Shown here piece by piece: positions 25,224-33,446 of a stretch of 64,000 nt of DNA (positions within the stretch are counted from its first letter, which is position 1; each line of letters opens with the position of its first letter). Location of the stretch: positions 62,001 through 126,000 of the forward strand of contig NZ_BONQ01000129.1 in NCBI RefSeq assembly GCF_016862795.1. Reading direction: 5' to 3'. The notes beneath the pieces were generated by a model that made no database searches, was not told the origin of the DNA, and saw only the letters and a list, made by a program, of their open reading frames with translations. Position numbers and translations under genes: made by a program. The stretch is from Dactylosporangium siamense. Lineage in GTDB: Bacteria; Actinomycetota; Actinomycetes; Mycobacteriales; Micromonosporaceae.

Positions 25224-26063
25224 TCAGGCCGGCGCCGCCCCGGGCACGATCAGCACCGGGCAGTCGGAGCGCTGCAACAGGTGATGGGTGACCGGATCGA
25301 GTGACGCACCGTATCCGTGCTGGCTCAACACGACCAGCTGCGCGCTGCGCGCCGCGGCCACGAGCACGTCCGCGGCGTTACCGGCGGCGAGCTCGACCTC
25401 CACCGGCACCGCCGGATACCGGTCCTGCAGGCGGGCGACGCCCTCGGTCACCTCGATCGCGGCAATGGTCCGCAGGCCACCCGCCGCGGCGCGCACCCGC
25501 GGCGCGTCGTTCTCGACGGCCCGCACCGCGACCAGCGCACAACCGCGGCGGTACGCCTCCGCGAAACCGGCCTCCAGCACCCGATCGCTCGACGGGGTGT
25601 CGTCGACGCCGACGACCACCGGTCCGATCGCGGTGTGCGCACGCCCCCGAACGACGACGACCGGGCCCGCGGCGTACGTGGCGATCTGCAGACCGACCGA
25701 ACCCAGCAGCGCCGAGGCGAGCGCGCCCCGCCCGTGCGAACCGACGACGAGCAACGCCGCCGTCCTCGCCTCGGTCAGCAGCGCGTCGGTCGGCAGGCCG
25801 AGGACCGCGGTCCCGTGCACGTCGACCGCGGGCTGCGCGCCCTGCGCGTCGGCGACCGCCGCCGCCACGACGGCCAGCGCCTGCGCCCGGGCCGCCGCGT
25901 CCAACTGCGCCGCCGACCGCCCCGGACCGGGCAGCGGCCAATGGTAGACACAGACGATCCGCAGCCGGGCCCGGACCCGCTCCGCGTGCGTCGCGGCCCA
26001 GCGGACGGCGGAGGTGCCGGCCGCCGAGCCATCGGTGCCCACGACGATGTCGGTGTACTGCAT
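25224..26063 (-). CDS. tandem universal stress protein (two UspA domains)
   Basis: A 279-residue cytosolic protein with two UspA folds. Domain 1 (about 1-140) begins YTDIVVGTDGSAAG and has the ATP-binding signature GSHGRGALASALLGS. Domain 2 (about 146-279) begins VVVGVDDTPSS, with SQHGYGASLDPVTHHLL in place of the canonical G-2x-G-9x-G(S/T), so ATP binding there is doubtful. ATG 26063 is preceded by GAAGGAG. Two-domain Usp proteins are typical of actinobacterial hypoxia or dormancy regulons. Its position divergent to cydABDC fits a respiratory-stress role. Confidence 0.92.
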   Translation of the reverse strand: MQYTDIVVGTDGSAAGTSAVRWAATHAERVRARLRIVCVYHWPLPGPGRSAAQLDAAARAQALAVVAAAVADAQGAQPAVDVHGTAVLGLPTDALLTEARTAALLVVGSHGRGALASALLGSVGLQIATYAAGPVVVVRGRAHTAIGPVVVGVDDTPSSDRVLEAGFAEAYRRGCALVAVRAVENDAPRVRAAAGGLRTIAAIEVTEGVARLQDRYPAVPVEVELAAGNAADVLVAAARSAQLVVLSQHGYGASLDPVTHHLLQRSDCPVLIVPGAAPA

Positions 26064-26193
26064 CGATGCTCCTTCAACGGCGATCCCCAGCAGGGGTGCA
26101 GCTCCACCCTCGTCCGGTGCCACCCGTCACCGGAAGAGGACGGCGGCCCCCGCGCCCGTGACGAACGGCCCGTCACTGCCCGGCCGGATGAAC

Positions 26194-26213
26194 CCAGGAC
26201 CGACGGTCCCGAA
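26194..26213. promoter_or_regulatory. possible DosR/DevR-like half-site between usp and cydA
   Basis: The minus strand reads TTCGGGACCGTCGGTCCTGG. The first eight bases match the left half of the DevR consensus TTSGGGACTWWAGTCCCSAA and an inner dyad GGACC-N3-GGTCC is present, but the right half fits poorly. It lies 54 bp before cydA and 131 bp before the stress protein start. Confidence 0.3.
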
Positions 26214-26267
26214 CAGACGTGCCGTTCGGCCCTGCCGGGACACCCGGTGAGTCCCGAGGATCGCCCC

Positions 26268-27662
26268 ATGGACGCGCTCGATCTCGCCCGGTGGCAGTTC
26301 GCGATTGTCACCGTGTACCACTTCATCTTCGTGCCGATCACCATCGGCCTGTCGGCGCTCGTGGCCGGGCTGCAGACCGCCTGGGTGCGGACCGGGCGGC
26401 CGGACTACCTGCGGGCGACCAGGTTCTGGGGCAAGCTGTTCCTGATCAACTTCGCGATGGGGGTCGTCACCGGCATCGTGCAGGAGTTCCAGTTCGGCAT
26501 GAACTGGAGCGCCTACTCCCGCTTCGTCGGCGACATCTTCGGTGCGCCCCTGGCCATCGAGGGACTGCTCGCGTTCTTCCTCGAGTCGACGTTCCTCGGA
26601 CTGTGGATCTTCGGCTGGGACCGGCTGCCGAAACGCGTCCACCTGGCCACGATCTGGCTCGCCTCGATCGGCACGATGCTGTCGGCGTACTTCATCCTCG
26701 CCGCGAACTCGTGGATGCAGCACCCCGTCGGGTACACCGTCAACACCGAACGTGGCAGGGCCGAACTCAACGACATCGGTGCCGTGCTGACCAACTCGAC
26801 GGCCCTGGTGACGTTTCCGCACACCATCACCGCGTGCTTCCTCACCGCCGGCGCGCTCATGCTCGCGGTCAGCGCCTGGCACCTGCGCCGCCGCAACCAG
26901 GTCGAGGTCTTCCGTCCCGCCCTGCGGCTCGGCGCCTGGGTCGTGCTGATCGCCGGTGTGGGCGTGCTCATCACCGGCGACCTGCAGGCCCGGGTGATGA
27001 CCGAGCAGCAGCCGATGAAGATGGCCGCGGCGGAGGCGCTGTACCAGACCGACCAGCCCGCCTCGTTCTCGATCTTCACCATCGGCTCGCTCGACGGTCG
27101 CGAGGAGGTCGCCAGCGTCCGCATCCCGTCGCTGCTGTCCTTCATGGCGACCGGCAGCCCCAACGGCGAGGTGGAGGGGATCAACGACCTGCAGCGGCAG
27201 TACACGGAGCGGTACGGCGCCGGCGACTACGTCCCCTACGTGCCGGTCACCTACTGGTCGTTCCGCCTGATGATCGGGTTCGGCGCCCTCGCCATGGCGA
27301 TCGCCGCGGTCGCGTTGTGGCGCACCCGCAAGGGCCGGCTGCCCGGCGGGCGCTGGCTGTGGATCTCCGCCGTGGCCACCGTCGCGATGCCGTTGCTGGC
27401 CAACTCGTTCGGCTGGATCTTCACCGAGGTCGGCCGCCAGCCGTGGACCGTCTTCGGGGTGTTCAAGACCTCGCAGAGCGTCTCACCGACCGTCGGCGCG
27501 GGCACCGTCGCGACCTCGCTGATCGTCCTGACCCTGCTGTACGGCGTCCTCGCCGTCATCGAACTGACGCTGATCCTGCGCTACGCCCGGGCCGGAGCCC
27601 CGGAAATCGTCGTACCACACGACGAAGATGACGAAGACCGCCCACTGGCGTTCGCGTACTGA
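26268..27662 (+). CDS. cydA: cytochrome bd ubiquinol oxidase subunit I
   Basis: Membrane quinol oxidase subunit of 464 residues that carries hemes b558, b595 and d and reduces O2 to water. Visible ligands are His18 in YHFIF (heme b595/d side), His in VTFPHTITACF (b558), a Met in the later helices, and acidic residues in APLAIEGLLAFFLES for proton transfer. GRQPW follows in the conserved C-terminal part. The Q-loop between helices 6 and 7 is short, as in non-enteric CydA. ATG 26268 has GAGGATC upstream. It is the first gene of cydABDC; cydB follows after 10 bp. Confidence 0.96.
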   Translation: MDALDLARWQFAIVTVYHFIFVPITIGLSALVAGLQTAWVRTGRPDYLRATRFWGKLFLINFAMGVVTGIVQEFQFGMNWSAYSRFVGDIFGAPLAIEGLLAFFLESTFLGLWIFGWDRLPKRVHLATIWLASIGTMLSAYFILAANSWMQHPVGYTVNTERGRAELNDIGAVLTNSTALVTFPHTITACFLTAGALMLAVSAWHLRRRNQVEVFRPALRLGAWVVLIAGVGVLITGDLQARVMTEQQPMKMAAAEALYQTDQPASFSIFTIGSLDGREEVASVRIPSLLSFMATGSPNGEVEGINDLQRQYTERYGAGDYVPYVPVTYWSFRLMIGFGALAMAIAAVALWRTRKGRLPGGRWLWISAVATVAMPLLANSFGWIFTEVGRQPWTVFGVFKTSQSVSPTVGAGTVATSLIVLTLLYGVLAVIELTLILRYARAGAPEIVVPHDEDDEDRPLAFAY

Positions 27663-27672
27663 AGGATTCGAC

Positions 27673-28677
27673 ATGGAACTCACCACCGTCTGGTTCGCGC
27701 TCATCGCCGTGCTGTGGGCCGGCTACTTCCTCCTGGAGGGCTTCGACTTCGGCGTCGGCATGCTGCTGCCGGTGCTGGCCCGCGACGAGCGGGAGCGGCG
27801 CCTGCTCATCAACACCATCGGCCCGGTCTGGGACGGCAACGAGGTGTGGCTGCTCGTCGCCGGCGGCGCGACCTTCGCCGCGTTCCCCGAGTGGTATGCC
27901 ACCCTGTTCTCCGGCTTCTACTTGCCGCTGCTGCTCATCCTCGTCGCGCTGATCCTGCGCGGCCTCGCCTTCGAATACCGCGGCAAGGTCGACAGTCCAC
28001 AGTGGAGACGCCGGTGGGACCTGTGCGTCATCGGCGGCAGCCTCGTCCCGGCGCTGCTGTGGGGCGTCGCGTTCGGCAACATCGTGCGTGGTGTGCCGAT
28101 CAACGCCGACCACGAATACGTCGGCACCTTCTTCACCCTGCTCAACCCGTACGCGCTGCTCGGCGGGCTCACCACGCTGTCGCTGTTCGCGCTGCACGGT
28201 GCCGTGTTCCTGGCGTTGAAGACCGACGGTGACATCCGGGTCCGCGCCGGGCGGCTCGCGATGCGGCTCAGCCTGCCGGCGGTGCTCCTCGCCGCCGGGT
28301 TCCTGCTGTGGACGCAGCTGACCCACGACGACGCGTGGGGCTGGACGCTGTCCGCCGCGGCCGCCGCCGCGCTGGTCGGCGCCGTGCTCGCCGCCAAGGT
28401 CCGCCGCGAGGGGTGGGCGTTCCTGGCCACCGGCGCGACGCTCGTCCTGGCCGTCGCGGCGCTCTTCGTCACGCTCTTCCCCGACGTCATGCCGACCACC
28501 CTGGCCGGCGGCGACAGCCTCACCGTGACCAACGCGGCGTCCACGCCGTACACGTTGAAGGTCATGACCTGGGTCGCGGTGTGCTGCACCCCGATCGTGC
28601 TGGGCTACCAGTCGTGGACCTACTGGGTGTTCCGCCGCCGGCTGCGGGTCGAACACATCCCGGCGAGCCACCCGTGA
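27673..28677 (+). CDS. cydB: cytochrome bd ubiquinol oxidase subunit II
   Basis: A 334-residue membrane subunit with about eight helices. The family start FLLEGFDFGVGMLLP and GPVWDGNEVWLL are intact, as is ALRG-like LILRGLAFEYR. CydB supports heme insertion and the stability of CydA. ATG 27673 follows GAAGGATT. The TGA overlaps the GTG of cydD by four bases (GTGA), so translation is coupled. Confidence 0.96.
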   Translation: MELTTVWFALIAVLWAGYFLLEGFDFGVGMLLPVLARDERERRLLINTIGPVWDGNEVWLLVAGGATFAAFPEWYATLFSGFYLPLLLILVALILRGLAFEYRGKVDSPQWRRRWDLCVIGGSLVPALLWGVAFGNIVRGVPINADHEYVGTFFTLLNPYALLGGLTTLSLFALHGAVFLALKTDGDIRVRAGRLAMRLSLPAVLLAAGFLLWTQLTHDDAWGWTLSAAAAAALVGAVLAAKVRREGWAFLATGATLVLAVAALFVTLFPDVMPTTLAGGDSLTVTNAASTPYTLKVMTWVAVCCTPIVLGYQSWTYWVFRRRLRVEHIPASHP

Positions 28678-30467
28678 GGCCGCTGGACCCGCGCCTGCTG
28701 CGCTACGCCCGGGCGACCCGCACCTACCTGATCCTGTCCGTCGTCCTCGGCGTCGCCCTCGCCGCCCTGGTCGTGGCGCAGGCGACCCTGCTCGCCACCG
28801 GGATCACCGCCGTCTACCAGCACGGCGCCGACGTGCACCGGATCGCACCGACGCTGGCGTGGCTGGCCGCCGTCGTCACGCTGCGGGCCGCGGTCGCCTG
28901 GGCGCAGGAGGTGACCGCCGCCCGCGCCTCGGCCGCCGTCAAACGGCAACTGCGGTCCCGGCTCCTCACCCACGTCGCCGCGCTCGGACCGGGCGCGGCC
29001 GGCGGCAGCGGCACGATCGCCACCCTGGCCACCCGCGGGCTCGACGCGCTCGATGCCTACTTCGCCCGGTACCTGCCGCAGCTGGTCCTCGCGACCCTGG
29101 TGCCGGTGATCGTGCTCGCCCGCATCGCACCGGTCGACCTCGTCGCCGCCGGCACGATCGCGCTCACCCTGCCGCTCATCCCGGTGTTCATGGCCCTCGT
29201 CGGCCTGCACACCGAAGCGGCGAACCGGCGGCAGTTCCGGCTCCTCGCCCGGCTGTCGCACCACTTCCTCGACGTCGTCGCCGGCCTGCCGACACTGCGG
29301 GTCTTCGGCCGTGCGAAACGACAGGCCGGGATCATCGCCCGGATCAGCGCCGAGCAGCGCACCACCACCATGCGCACCCTGCGGGTCGCGTTCCTGTCCT
29401 CGCTCGTGCTGGAGCTGCTCGCCACGCTGTCCGTGGCGCTCGTCGCCGTCGGCATCGGCCTGCGCCTGCTCGACGGCAGCCTCGGTCTCGCCACCGCGCT
29501 GCTCGTGCTGATCCTCGCCCCGGAGGCGTACCTGCCGCTGCGCCAGGTCGGCGCCAACTACCACGCCAGCGCCGAAGGACTTGCCGCGGCCACCGAGGTC
29601 TTCGAGCTCCTCGAAACACCCGCACGACCGCGGGGCACGGCACCGGCCGACGCGCCGCCTGGCGCACCGCCTGGCGCACCGGTCGGCGTGGCATCGGTGT
29701 CCGCCGGGACGGTGCGGTTCGAAGCCGTCGCCGTGCGGCACGCCGGCCGGTCCACCGCGTCGCTGCCGCCGTTCACCGCCACCGTCGAACCGGGGGAGCT
29801 GGTCGCCCTGACCGGCCCCAGCGGCTGCGGCAAGTCCACCGCTCTGGCGGTCCTGCTCGGTTTCGCCGCACCGACCAGCGGCCGCGTCACCGTCGGCGGC
29901 CAGGACCTCGCCACCGTGGACCCGGACGCGTGGCGGCAGCGGGTCGCGTGGCTGCCGCAACGGCCCTGGCTGAGCACCGGCACCATCGCCGACAACATCC
30001 GCCTCGGCGCGCCCGGCACCACAGACGCGGCGGTGCGCGCCGCCGCGGAACAGGCCGGCGCCCTCGCCTTCATCGACGCGCTCCCGGACGGTCTGTCGAC
30101 CAGGCTCGGCGACGACGGCGCCGGACTGTCCGCGGGGCAGCGGCAGCGGATCGCGCTCGCCCGGGTGTTCCTCCGCGACGCGCCGCTGGTCCTGCTCGAC
30201 GAGCCGACCGCCAACCTCGACGCTTCGACGGAGGCGGGGATCCTCGCCGCCATCCGGGCACACGCGGCCGGCCGCACCGTCATCATGGCCGCGCACCGCC
30301 CGTCGCTCGTCGCCCTCGCCGACCGGGTGATCCCCGTCGGCACCGCCGCGACCCCGGGCGGCACCACTGTGACCTCGGGCGGCACCGCCGCGATTCCCGC
30401 CGGCGCCACTGTGATCCTTGCGGGCGCTGCGGCGACTTCCGTCGACGCCGTGGTGGTGGCGGCATGA
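28674..30467 (+). CDS. cydD: heterodimeric ABC exporter subunit for cytochrome bd assembly
   Basis: A 597-residue fused ABC half-transporter. Six membrane helices lie in about 1-310, then a nucleotide-binding domain with Walker A GPSGCGKST, signature LSAGQRQR, Walker B LVLLDEP and H-loop AAHRPS. CydDC exports thiols/heme-linked reductant and is needed to assemble cytochrome bd. The last 40 residues form a five-unit heptapeptide repeat (AATPGGT-like) absent from the family core. The stop TGA overlaps an ATG at 30464 that begins the first of two 103-bp repeats, not the true cydC start. Confidence 0.93.
   Translation: MRPLDPRLLRYARATRTYLILSVVLGVALAALVVAQATLLATGITAVYQHGADVHRIAPTLAWLAAVVTLRAAVAWAQEVTAARASAAVKRQLRSRLLTHVAALGPGAAGGSGTIATLATRGLDALDAYFARYLPQLVLATLVPVIVLARIAPVDLVAAGTIALTLPLIPVFMALVGLHTEAANRRQFRLLARLSHHFLDVVAGLPTLRVFGRAKRQAGIIARISAEQRTTTMRTLRVAFLSSLVLELLATLSVALVAVGIGLRLLDGSLGLATALLVLILAPEAYLPLRQVGANYHASAEGLAAATEVFELLETPARPRGTAPADAPPGAPPGAPVGVASVSAGTVRFEAVAVRHAGRSTASLPPFTATVEPGELVALTGPSGCGKSTALAVLLGFAAPTSGRVTVGGQDLATVDPDAWRQRVAWLPQRPWLSTGTIADNIRLGAPGTTDAAVRAAAEQAGALAFIDALPDGLSTRLGDDGAGLSAGQRQRIALARVFLRDAPLVLLDEPTANLDASTEAGILAAIRAHAAGRTVIMAAHRPSLVALADRVIPVGTAATPGGTTVTSGGTAAIPAGATVILAGAAATSVDAVVVAA
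30345..30449 (+). repeat. 21-bp tandem repeat at the 3' end of cydD
   Basis: Five imperfect 21-bp units encode AATPGGT, TVTSGGT, AAIPAGA, TVILAGA and AATSVDA. The frame is kept. The array sits directly before the 103-bp repeats of the cydD-cydC junction. Confidence 0.75.
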
Positions 30468-30669
30468 GGGGGGTGGGTGCGGTGCTGCGGTTGTGCCGGC
30501 CCGCCGTCGGTCAGCTGTCCGTGGCGGTGTTCGTTGGGGTCGCAGCCGCCGCCGTGGGGTGGCGACATGAGCGGGGTGGGTGCGGTGCTGCGGTTGTGCC
30601 GGCCTGCCGTCGGTCAGGTGTCCGTGGCGGTGTTCGTTGGGGTCGCAGCCGCCGCCGTGGGGTGGCGGC
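30464..30669 (+). repeat. two 103-bp tandem copies of the cydC start region
   Basis: Units 30464-30566 and 30567-30669 agree at 99 of 103 positions. Each begins with an ATG and resembles the first ~103 bases of cydC at 30670, with the first ~43 bases almost identical. An ORF from 30464 runs 69 codons and stops at TGA 30671-30673, overlapping the cydC ATG as ATGA. The cydD stop overlaps ATG 30464 in the same way. The two-unit insertion therefore keeps stop-start coupling at both ends. A single unit would not, because 103 is not a multiple of three. Confidence 0.92.
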
Positions 30670-30673
30670 ATGA
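30464..30673 (+). CDS. possible coupled leader ORF between cydD and cydC
   Basis: A 69-codon frame made by the 103-bp repeats: [16 protein letters not shown]..., a copy of the CydC N-terminal helix, then out-of-frame Arg/Gly-rich sequence. It overlaps cydD by ATGA and cydC by ATGA. It could serve only to pass ribosomes from cydD to cydC. Whether a stable peptide exists is unknown. Confidence 0.35.
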   Translation: MRGVGAVLRLCRPAVGQLSVAVFVGVAAAAVGWRHERGGCGAAVVPACRRSGVRGGVRWGRSRRRGVAA

Positions 30674-32346
30674 GCGGGGTGGGTGCGGTGCTGCGGTTGT
30701 GCCGGCCCGCCGCGGGCCAGCTGACCCTCGCGGTGCTCGCCGGGGTCGGCGCGGCCGGCGCCGGGGTGGGTCTGATGGCGACCTCGGCGTGGCTGATCTC
30801 GCGGGCCGCCCAGCACCCACCGGTCCTGCACCTCATGGTGGCGATCGTCGCGGTGCGGGCGTTCGGCATCGGCCGGGGCGTGCTGCGCTACGTGGAGCGG
30901 CTCACCGGCCATGACGCGGCGTTCCGGGTGCTGGGCGCGCTGCGGGTCCGCACGTACCGCCGGCTCGAACGGCTCGCACCGGCCGGCCTGGTCGCTTTCC
31001 GCCGCGGTGACCTCGTCGCCAGGCTCGTCGACGACGTCGAATCCGTCCTCGACGTCATCGTCCGCGCGCTGCTGCCCATCACGGTCGCCGCCGTCACCGG
31101 CGCCGCCACCGTCGCGCTCGTCGGCGGGCTGTTGCCCGTCGCCGGAGCCGCCCTCGCCGTCGCGATGCTCGTCGTCGCCGTCGGGGTCCCGGCGGTGCAG
31201 GCGGCCGCGGTCCGGCGCGCCGACGCCCGGCTCGCGCCCCTGCGCGGCGCCCTCGCCGCCGGGGTCGTCGACCTCACGCAGGGGCTGCCCGACCTCATCG
31301 CGTACGGTGCCGTCAGCGACACGCTGACCACCCTGGACCGCACCGACCGGCAGCTGCTCACGGCGGCCCGCCGCTCCAGCGCCGCCGCCGGTGTCTCGGC
31401 CGCGGTCACCGCGCTGTGCACCGGACTCAGCGTCCTCGCCGGCCTCGCCGCCGGCGCCGTCGCCGTCCGGGCCGGCACGCTGCCCGGCGAACTGCTCGCC
31501 GTGGTCGTCCTGACACCGCTCGCCGTGTTCGAGACCATCGGCGCGATCCCCGCCGCCGCGCAGCGCCTCGCCGCCGCGCGGGCGGCGCTGGGCCGGCTCG
31601 CCGAGATCGCCGCCGCCACCGAACCGGCGCCCGACCCCGCCGTCCCCGTCGCGCTGCCGACCGGGCCGCTGACCGTCCGCCTCGAGCACGTGTCGGCCGG
31701 ATGGGAGCCGGGCCGGCCCGTGCTGCACGACGTCACGCTCACCCTGCGCCCCGGCCGCCGGGTCGCGCTCGTCGGACCGAGCGGCGCGGGGAAGACCACC
31801 GTCGCCGCGCTGCTGGTCCGCTGGCTCGACCCGACCGCCGGCCGGGTGACCCTCAACGACGTCGACGTGCGCGACCTGCGCGGCGACGACCTGCGGAGCG
31901 TCGTCGGCTACCTGGGCGAGGACGCGTACCTGTTCGACAGCACCCTCGAGGCGAACCTCCGCATCGGCCGGCCCCACGCGACCACGGCCCAGCTGGAGAC
32001 CGCGCTCGCCGCGGCCCGGCTGCTGGACTGGGTGCGGACGCTGCCCGCCGGTCTCGGCACACCCGTCGGCGAGCACGGTGTCGCCCTGTCCGGCGGCCAG
32101 CGGCGGCGGCTCGCCCTGGCCCGGGCGCTGCTGGCCGACTTCCCCGTCCTCGTCCTGGACGAGCCCACCGAACACCTCGACGACGACACCGCCGCCGAGC
32201 TGATCCGCGACCTGCTCGCCGCCGCCGGGGACCGCGCGGTCCTGCTCATCACCCACCGGGCCGACGTCCTCGCCGACGTCGACGAGGTCATCACCCTGAC
32301 GCCGGGCGACCGCGCGGCGGCGACCGCCTCCGTGCGGGCAGGTTGA
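30670..32346 (+). CDS. cydC: heterodimeric ABC exporter subunit for cytochrome bd assembly
   Basis: A 558-residue ABC half-transporter, partner of CydD. The membrane domain covers about 1-310 (including [16 protein letters not shown] and [14 protein letters not shown]). The nucleotide-binding domain has Walker [10 protein letters not shown], signature LSGGQRRR, Walker B LVLDEP and H-loop ITHRAD. I chose ATG 30670 because family alignment starts there ([16 protein letters not shown]) and because two upstream ATGs belong to repeat copies. Loss or change of coupling at this junction would alter the CydD:CydC ratio. It is convergent with the small gene at 32377. Confidence 0.93.
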   Translation: MSGVGAVLRLCRPAAGQLTLAVLAGVGAAGAGVGLMATSAWLISRAAQHPPVLHLMVAIVAVRAFGIGRGVLRYVERLTGHDAAFRVLGALRVRTYRRLERLAPAGLVAFRRGDLVARLVDDVESVLDVIVRALLPITVAAVTGAATVALVGGLLPVAGAALAVAMLVVAVGVPAVQAAAVRRADARLAPLRGALAAGVVDLTQGLPDLIAYGAVSDTLTTLDRTDRQLLTAARRSSAAAGVSAAVTALCTGLSVLAGLAAGAVAVRAGTLPGELLAVVVLTPLAVFETIGAIPAAAQRLAAARAALGRLAEIAAATEPAPDPAVPVALPTGPLTVRLEHVSAGWEPGRPVLHDVTLTLRPGRRVALVGPSGAGKTTVAALLVRWLDPTAGRVTLNDVDVRDLRGDDLRSVVGYLGEDAYLFDSTLEANLRIGRPHATTAQLETALAAARLLDWVRTLPAGLGTPVGEHGVALSGGQRRRLALARALLADFPVLVLDEPTEHLDDDTAAELIRDLLAAAGDRAVLLITHRADVLADVDEVITLTPGDRAAATASVRAG

Positions 32347-32376
32347 GGAGGCGGGTCGGAGCAACGTTCTCGGACG

Positions 32377-32568
32377 TCAGGAGAGCTGGTCGAGGGCCCT
32401 GCGGACCACGGTCACCGCGTCGTCGCGGTCCAGCCGGTCGAGTGCCGCCGCCAGGTCCCGGACCGTCAGTTCCAGGAGCTGGACCCGCGACTCCAGCCGG
32501 CGCACGCGAAGCAGGACGGCGTCCGACGGCGGGAACCCGCCCGCCACCGGCTCGTCAGGGGCGATCAT
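32377..32568 (-). CDS. small coiled-coil protein, unknown function
   Basis: A 63-residue acidic protein (MIAPDEPVAGGFPPSDAV...) whose second half is a heptad-patterned helix (RRLESRVQLLELTVRDLAAAL). ATG 32568 has GGAGGGGG eight bases upstream. A GTG at 32595 would instead overlap the stop of the upstream small gene as GTGA. It is likely co-transcribed with that gene. No family was recognised. Confidence 0.55.
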   Translation of the reverse strand: MIAPDEPVAGGFPPSDAVLLRVRRLESRVQLLELTVRDLAAALDRLDRDDAVTVVRRALDQLS

Positions 32569-32591
32569 GACTGGTACCCCCTCCACAACGG

Positions 32592-32894
32592 TCACATCTT
32601 GGTCTTGGGTAGCTCGATCGGGTGCTCGACCGCGTCCTGGGCGGCCAGGGCGGCCATCGCCGAGCGGTACGAGGCCCGGTCGAGGGTGCCGGCGGCCAGC
32701 CGGTGGACGGCGTCGCGCTCGGCCCGGCCGCGCCGCCGCTCGTCATGGCCGGCGAGCCACCTGGCGATCCGCGGGCGGTAGCGCTCGTTCGCCGCCGCAC
32801 CGCCGCGAATGGCCAGGACGTGCATGGCGATCAGCGCGACGTAGACGGCCACGATGACCGTGGCCACCAGCATGACTGCCACCACCGGACTCAC
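32592..32894 (-). CDS. small single-pass membrane protein, unknown function
   Basis: A 100-residue protein with one N-terminal membrane helix (VVAVMLVATVIVAVYVALIAM). A basic cytosolic part follows, with a short SHOCT-like helical segment near the C-terminus (AVHRLAAGTLDRASYRSAMAAL). It lies upstream of, and overlaps, the 63-residue coiled-coil gene, so the two may form a complex. Their role is unknown; the nearest larger genes are cydC and a broken acyl-CoA hydrolase. Confidence 0.6.
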   Translation of the reverse strand: MSPVVAVMLVATVIVAVYVALIAMHVLAIRGGAAANERYRPRIARWLAGHDERRRGRAERDAVHRLAAGTLDRASYRSAMAALAAQDAVEHPIELPKTKM

Positions 32895-33033
32895 CTTCCG
32901 TCATGCGTCGGAGCGCTCTGCTTGCCACGGTATGCGTCCGGGGCGCCGCAGACGAGGGTCGAACGTCACGAACCTGGGTGCCGGTCGTGCCCGCGCCGCG
33001 GTCACCCGGGTGGATGATCGGCGGCGACTCAAG

Positions 33034-33445
33034 TCAGGGCAGCCCGAACGTCCGGCCGGCGGCGCGCAACTCGTCGCGGGCGGCCAAGTGCGCGGCCCGG
33101 TCGACGATCTGTTGGGCCTGCTCCACCGAGTCATGGCCCCAGATCCGGGCGGTGCCCTGTTCGGTGACGATGTAACTGTGCGGGAAGGACGTGACCGGGC
33201 CGGACACCAGGGGAACGACCGAGGACACGTCCGCTTTCGGGTGCCAGGACCGCAGCGCAATGACGGCGTGGCCGCCGGGGGGAGTGCCTGGCGCCGACGA
33301 TGAAGTCGGTCTGCCCGCCGAAGCCGGAGTGCGTCCGGTTGCCGATCCGGGTCGCGTTGGCCTGGGCGAACAGGTCGACCTGCAGGGCGCTGTTGACGCT
33401 CATCAGGTTGGGGTTCGGCTGACCGGACGACAGGCGGCACCCGGC
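33034..33445 (-). pseudogene. acetyl-CoA hydrolase/transferase C-terminal relic
   Basis: The minus strand encodes a clear AcetylCoA_hydro C-terminal domain: QPNPNLMSVNSALQVDLFAQ, THSGFGGQTDFIVGARHSP, then GGHAVIALRSWHPKADVSSVV in another frame, and a normal end at 33034 (…LRAAGRTFGLP). The break falls in a six-C run (about 33280); five Cs would restore HSPGGH. The N-terminal two thirds of the gene are missing, because the uppP stop at 33447 directly abuts the fragment. It is therefore truncated as well as frameshifted. Confidence 0.85.
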
Positions 33446-33446
33446 G

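Noticed and set aside
25317-26267. Extension of the cydA frame upstream
   Set aside because: It runs antisense through the stress protein gene. CydA family alignment and the ribosome site place the start at 26268.
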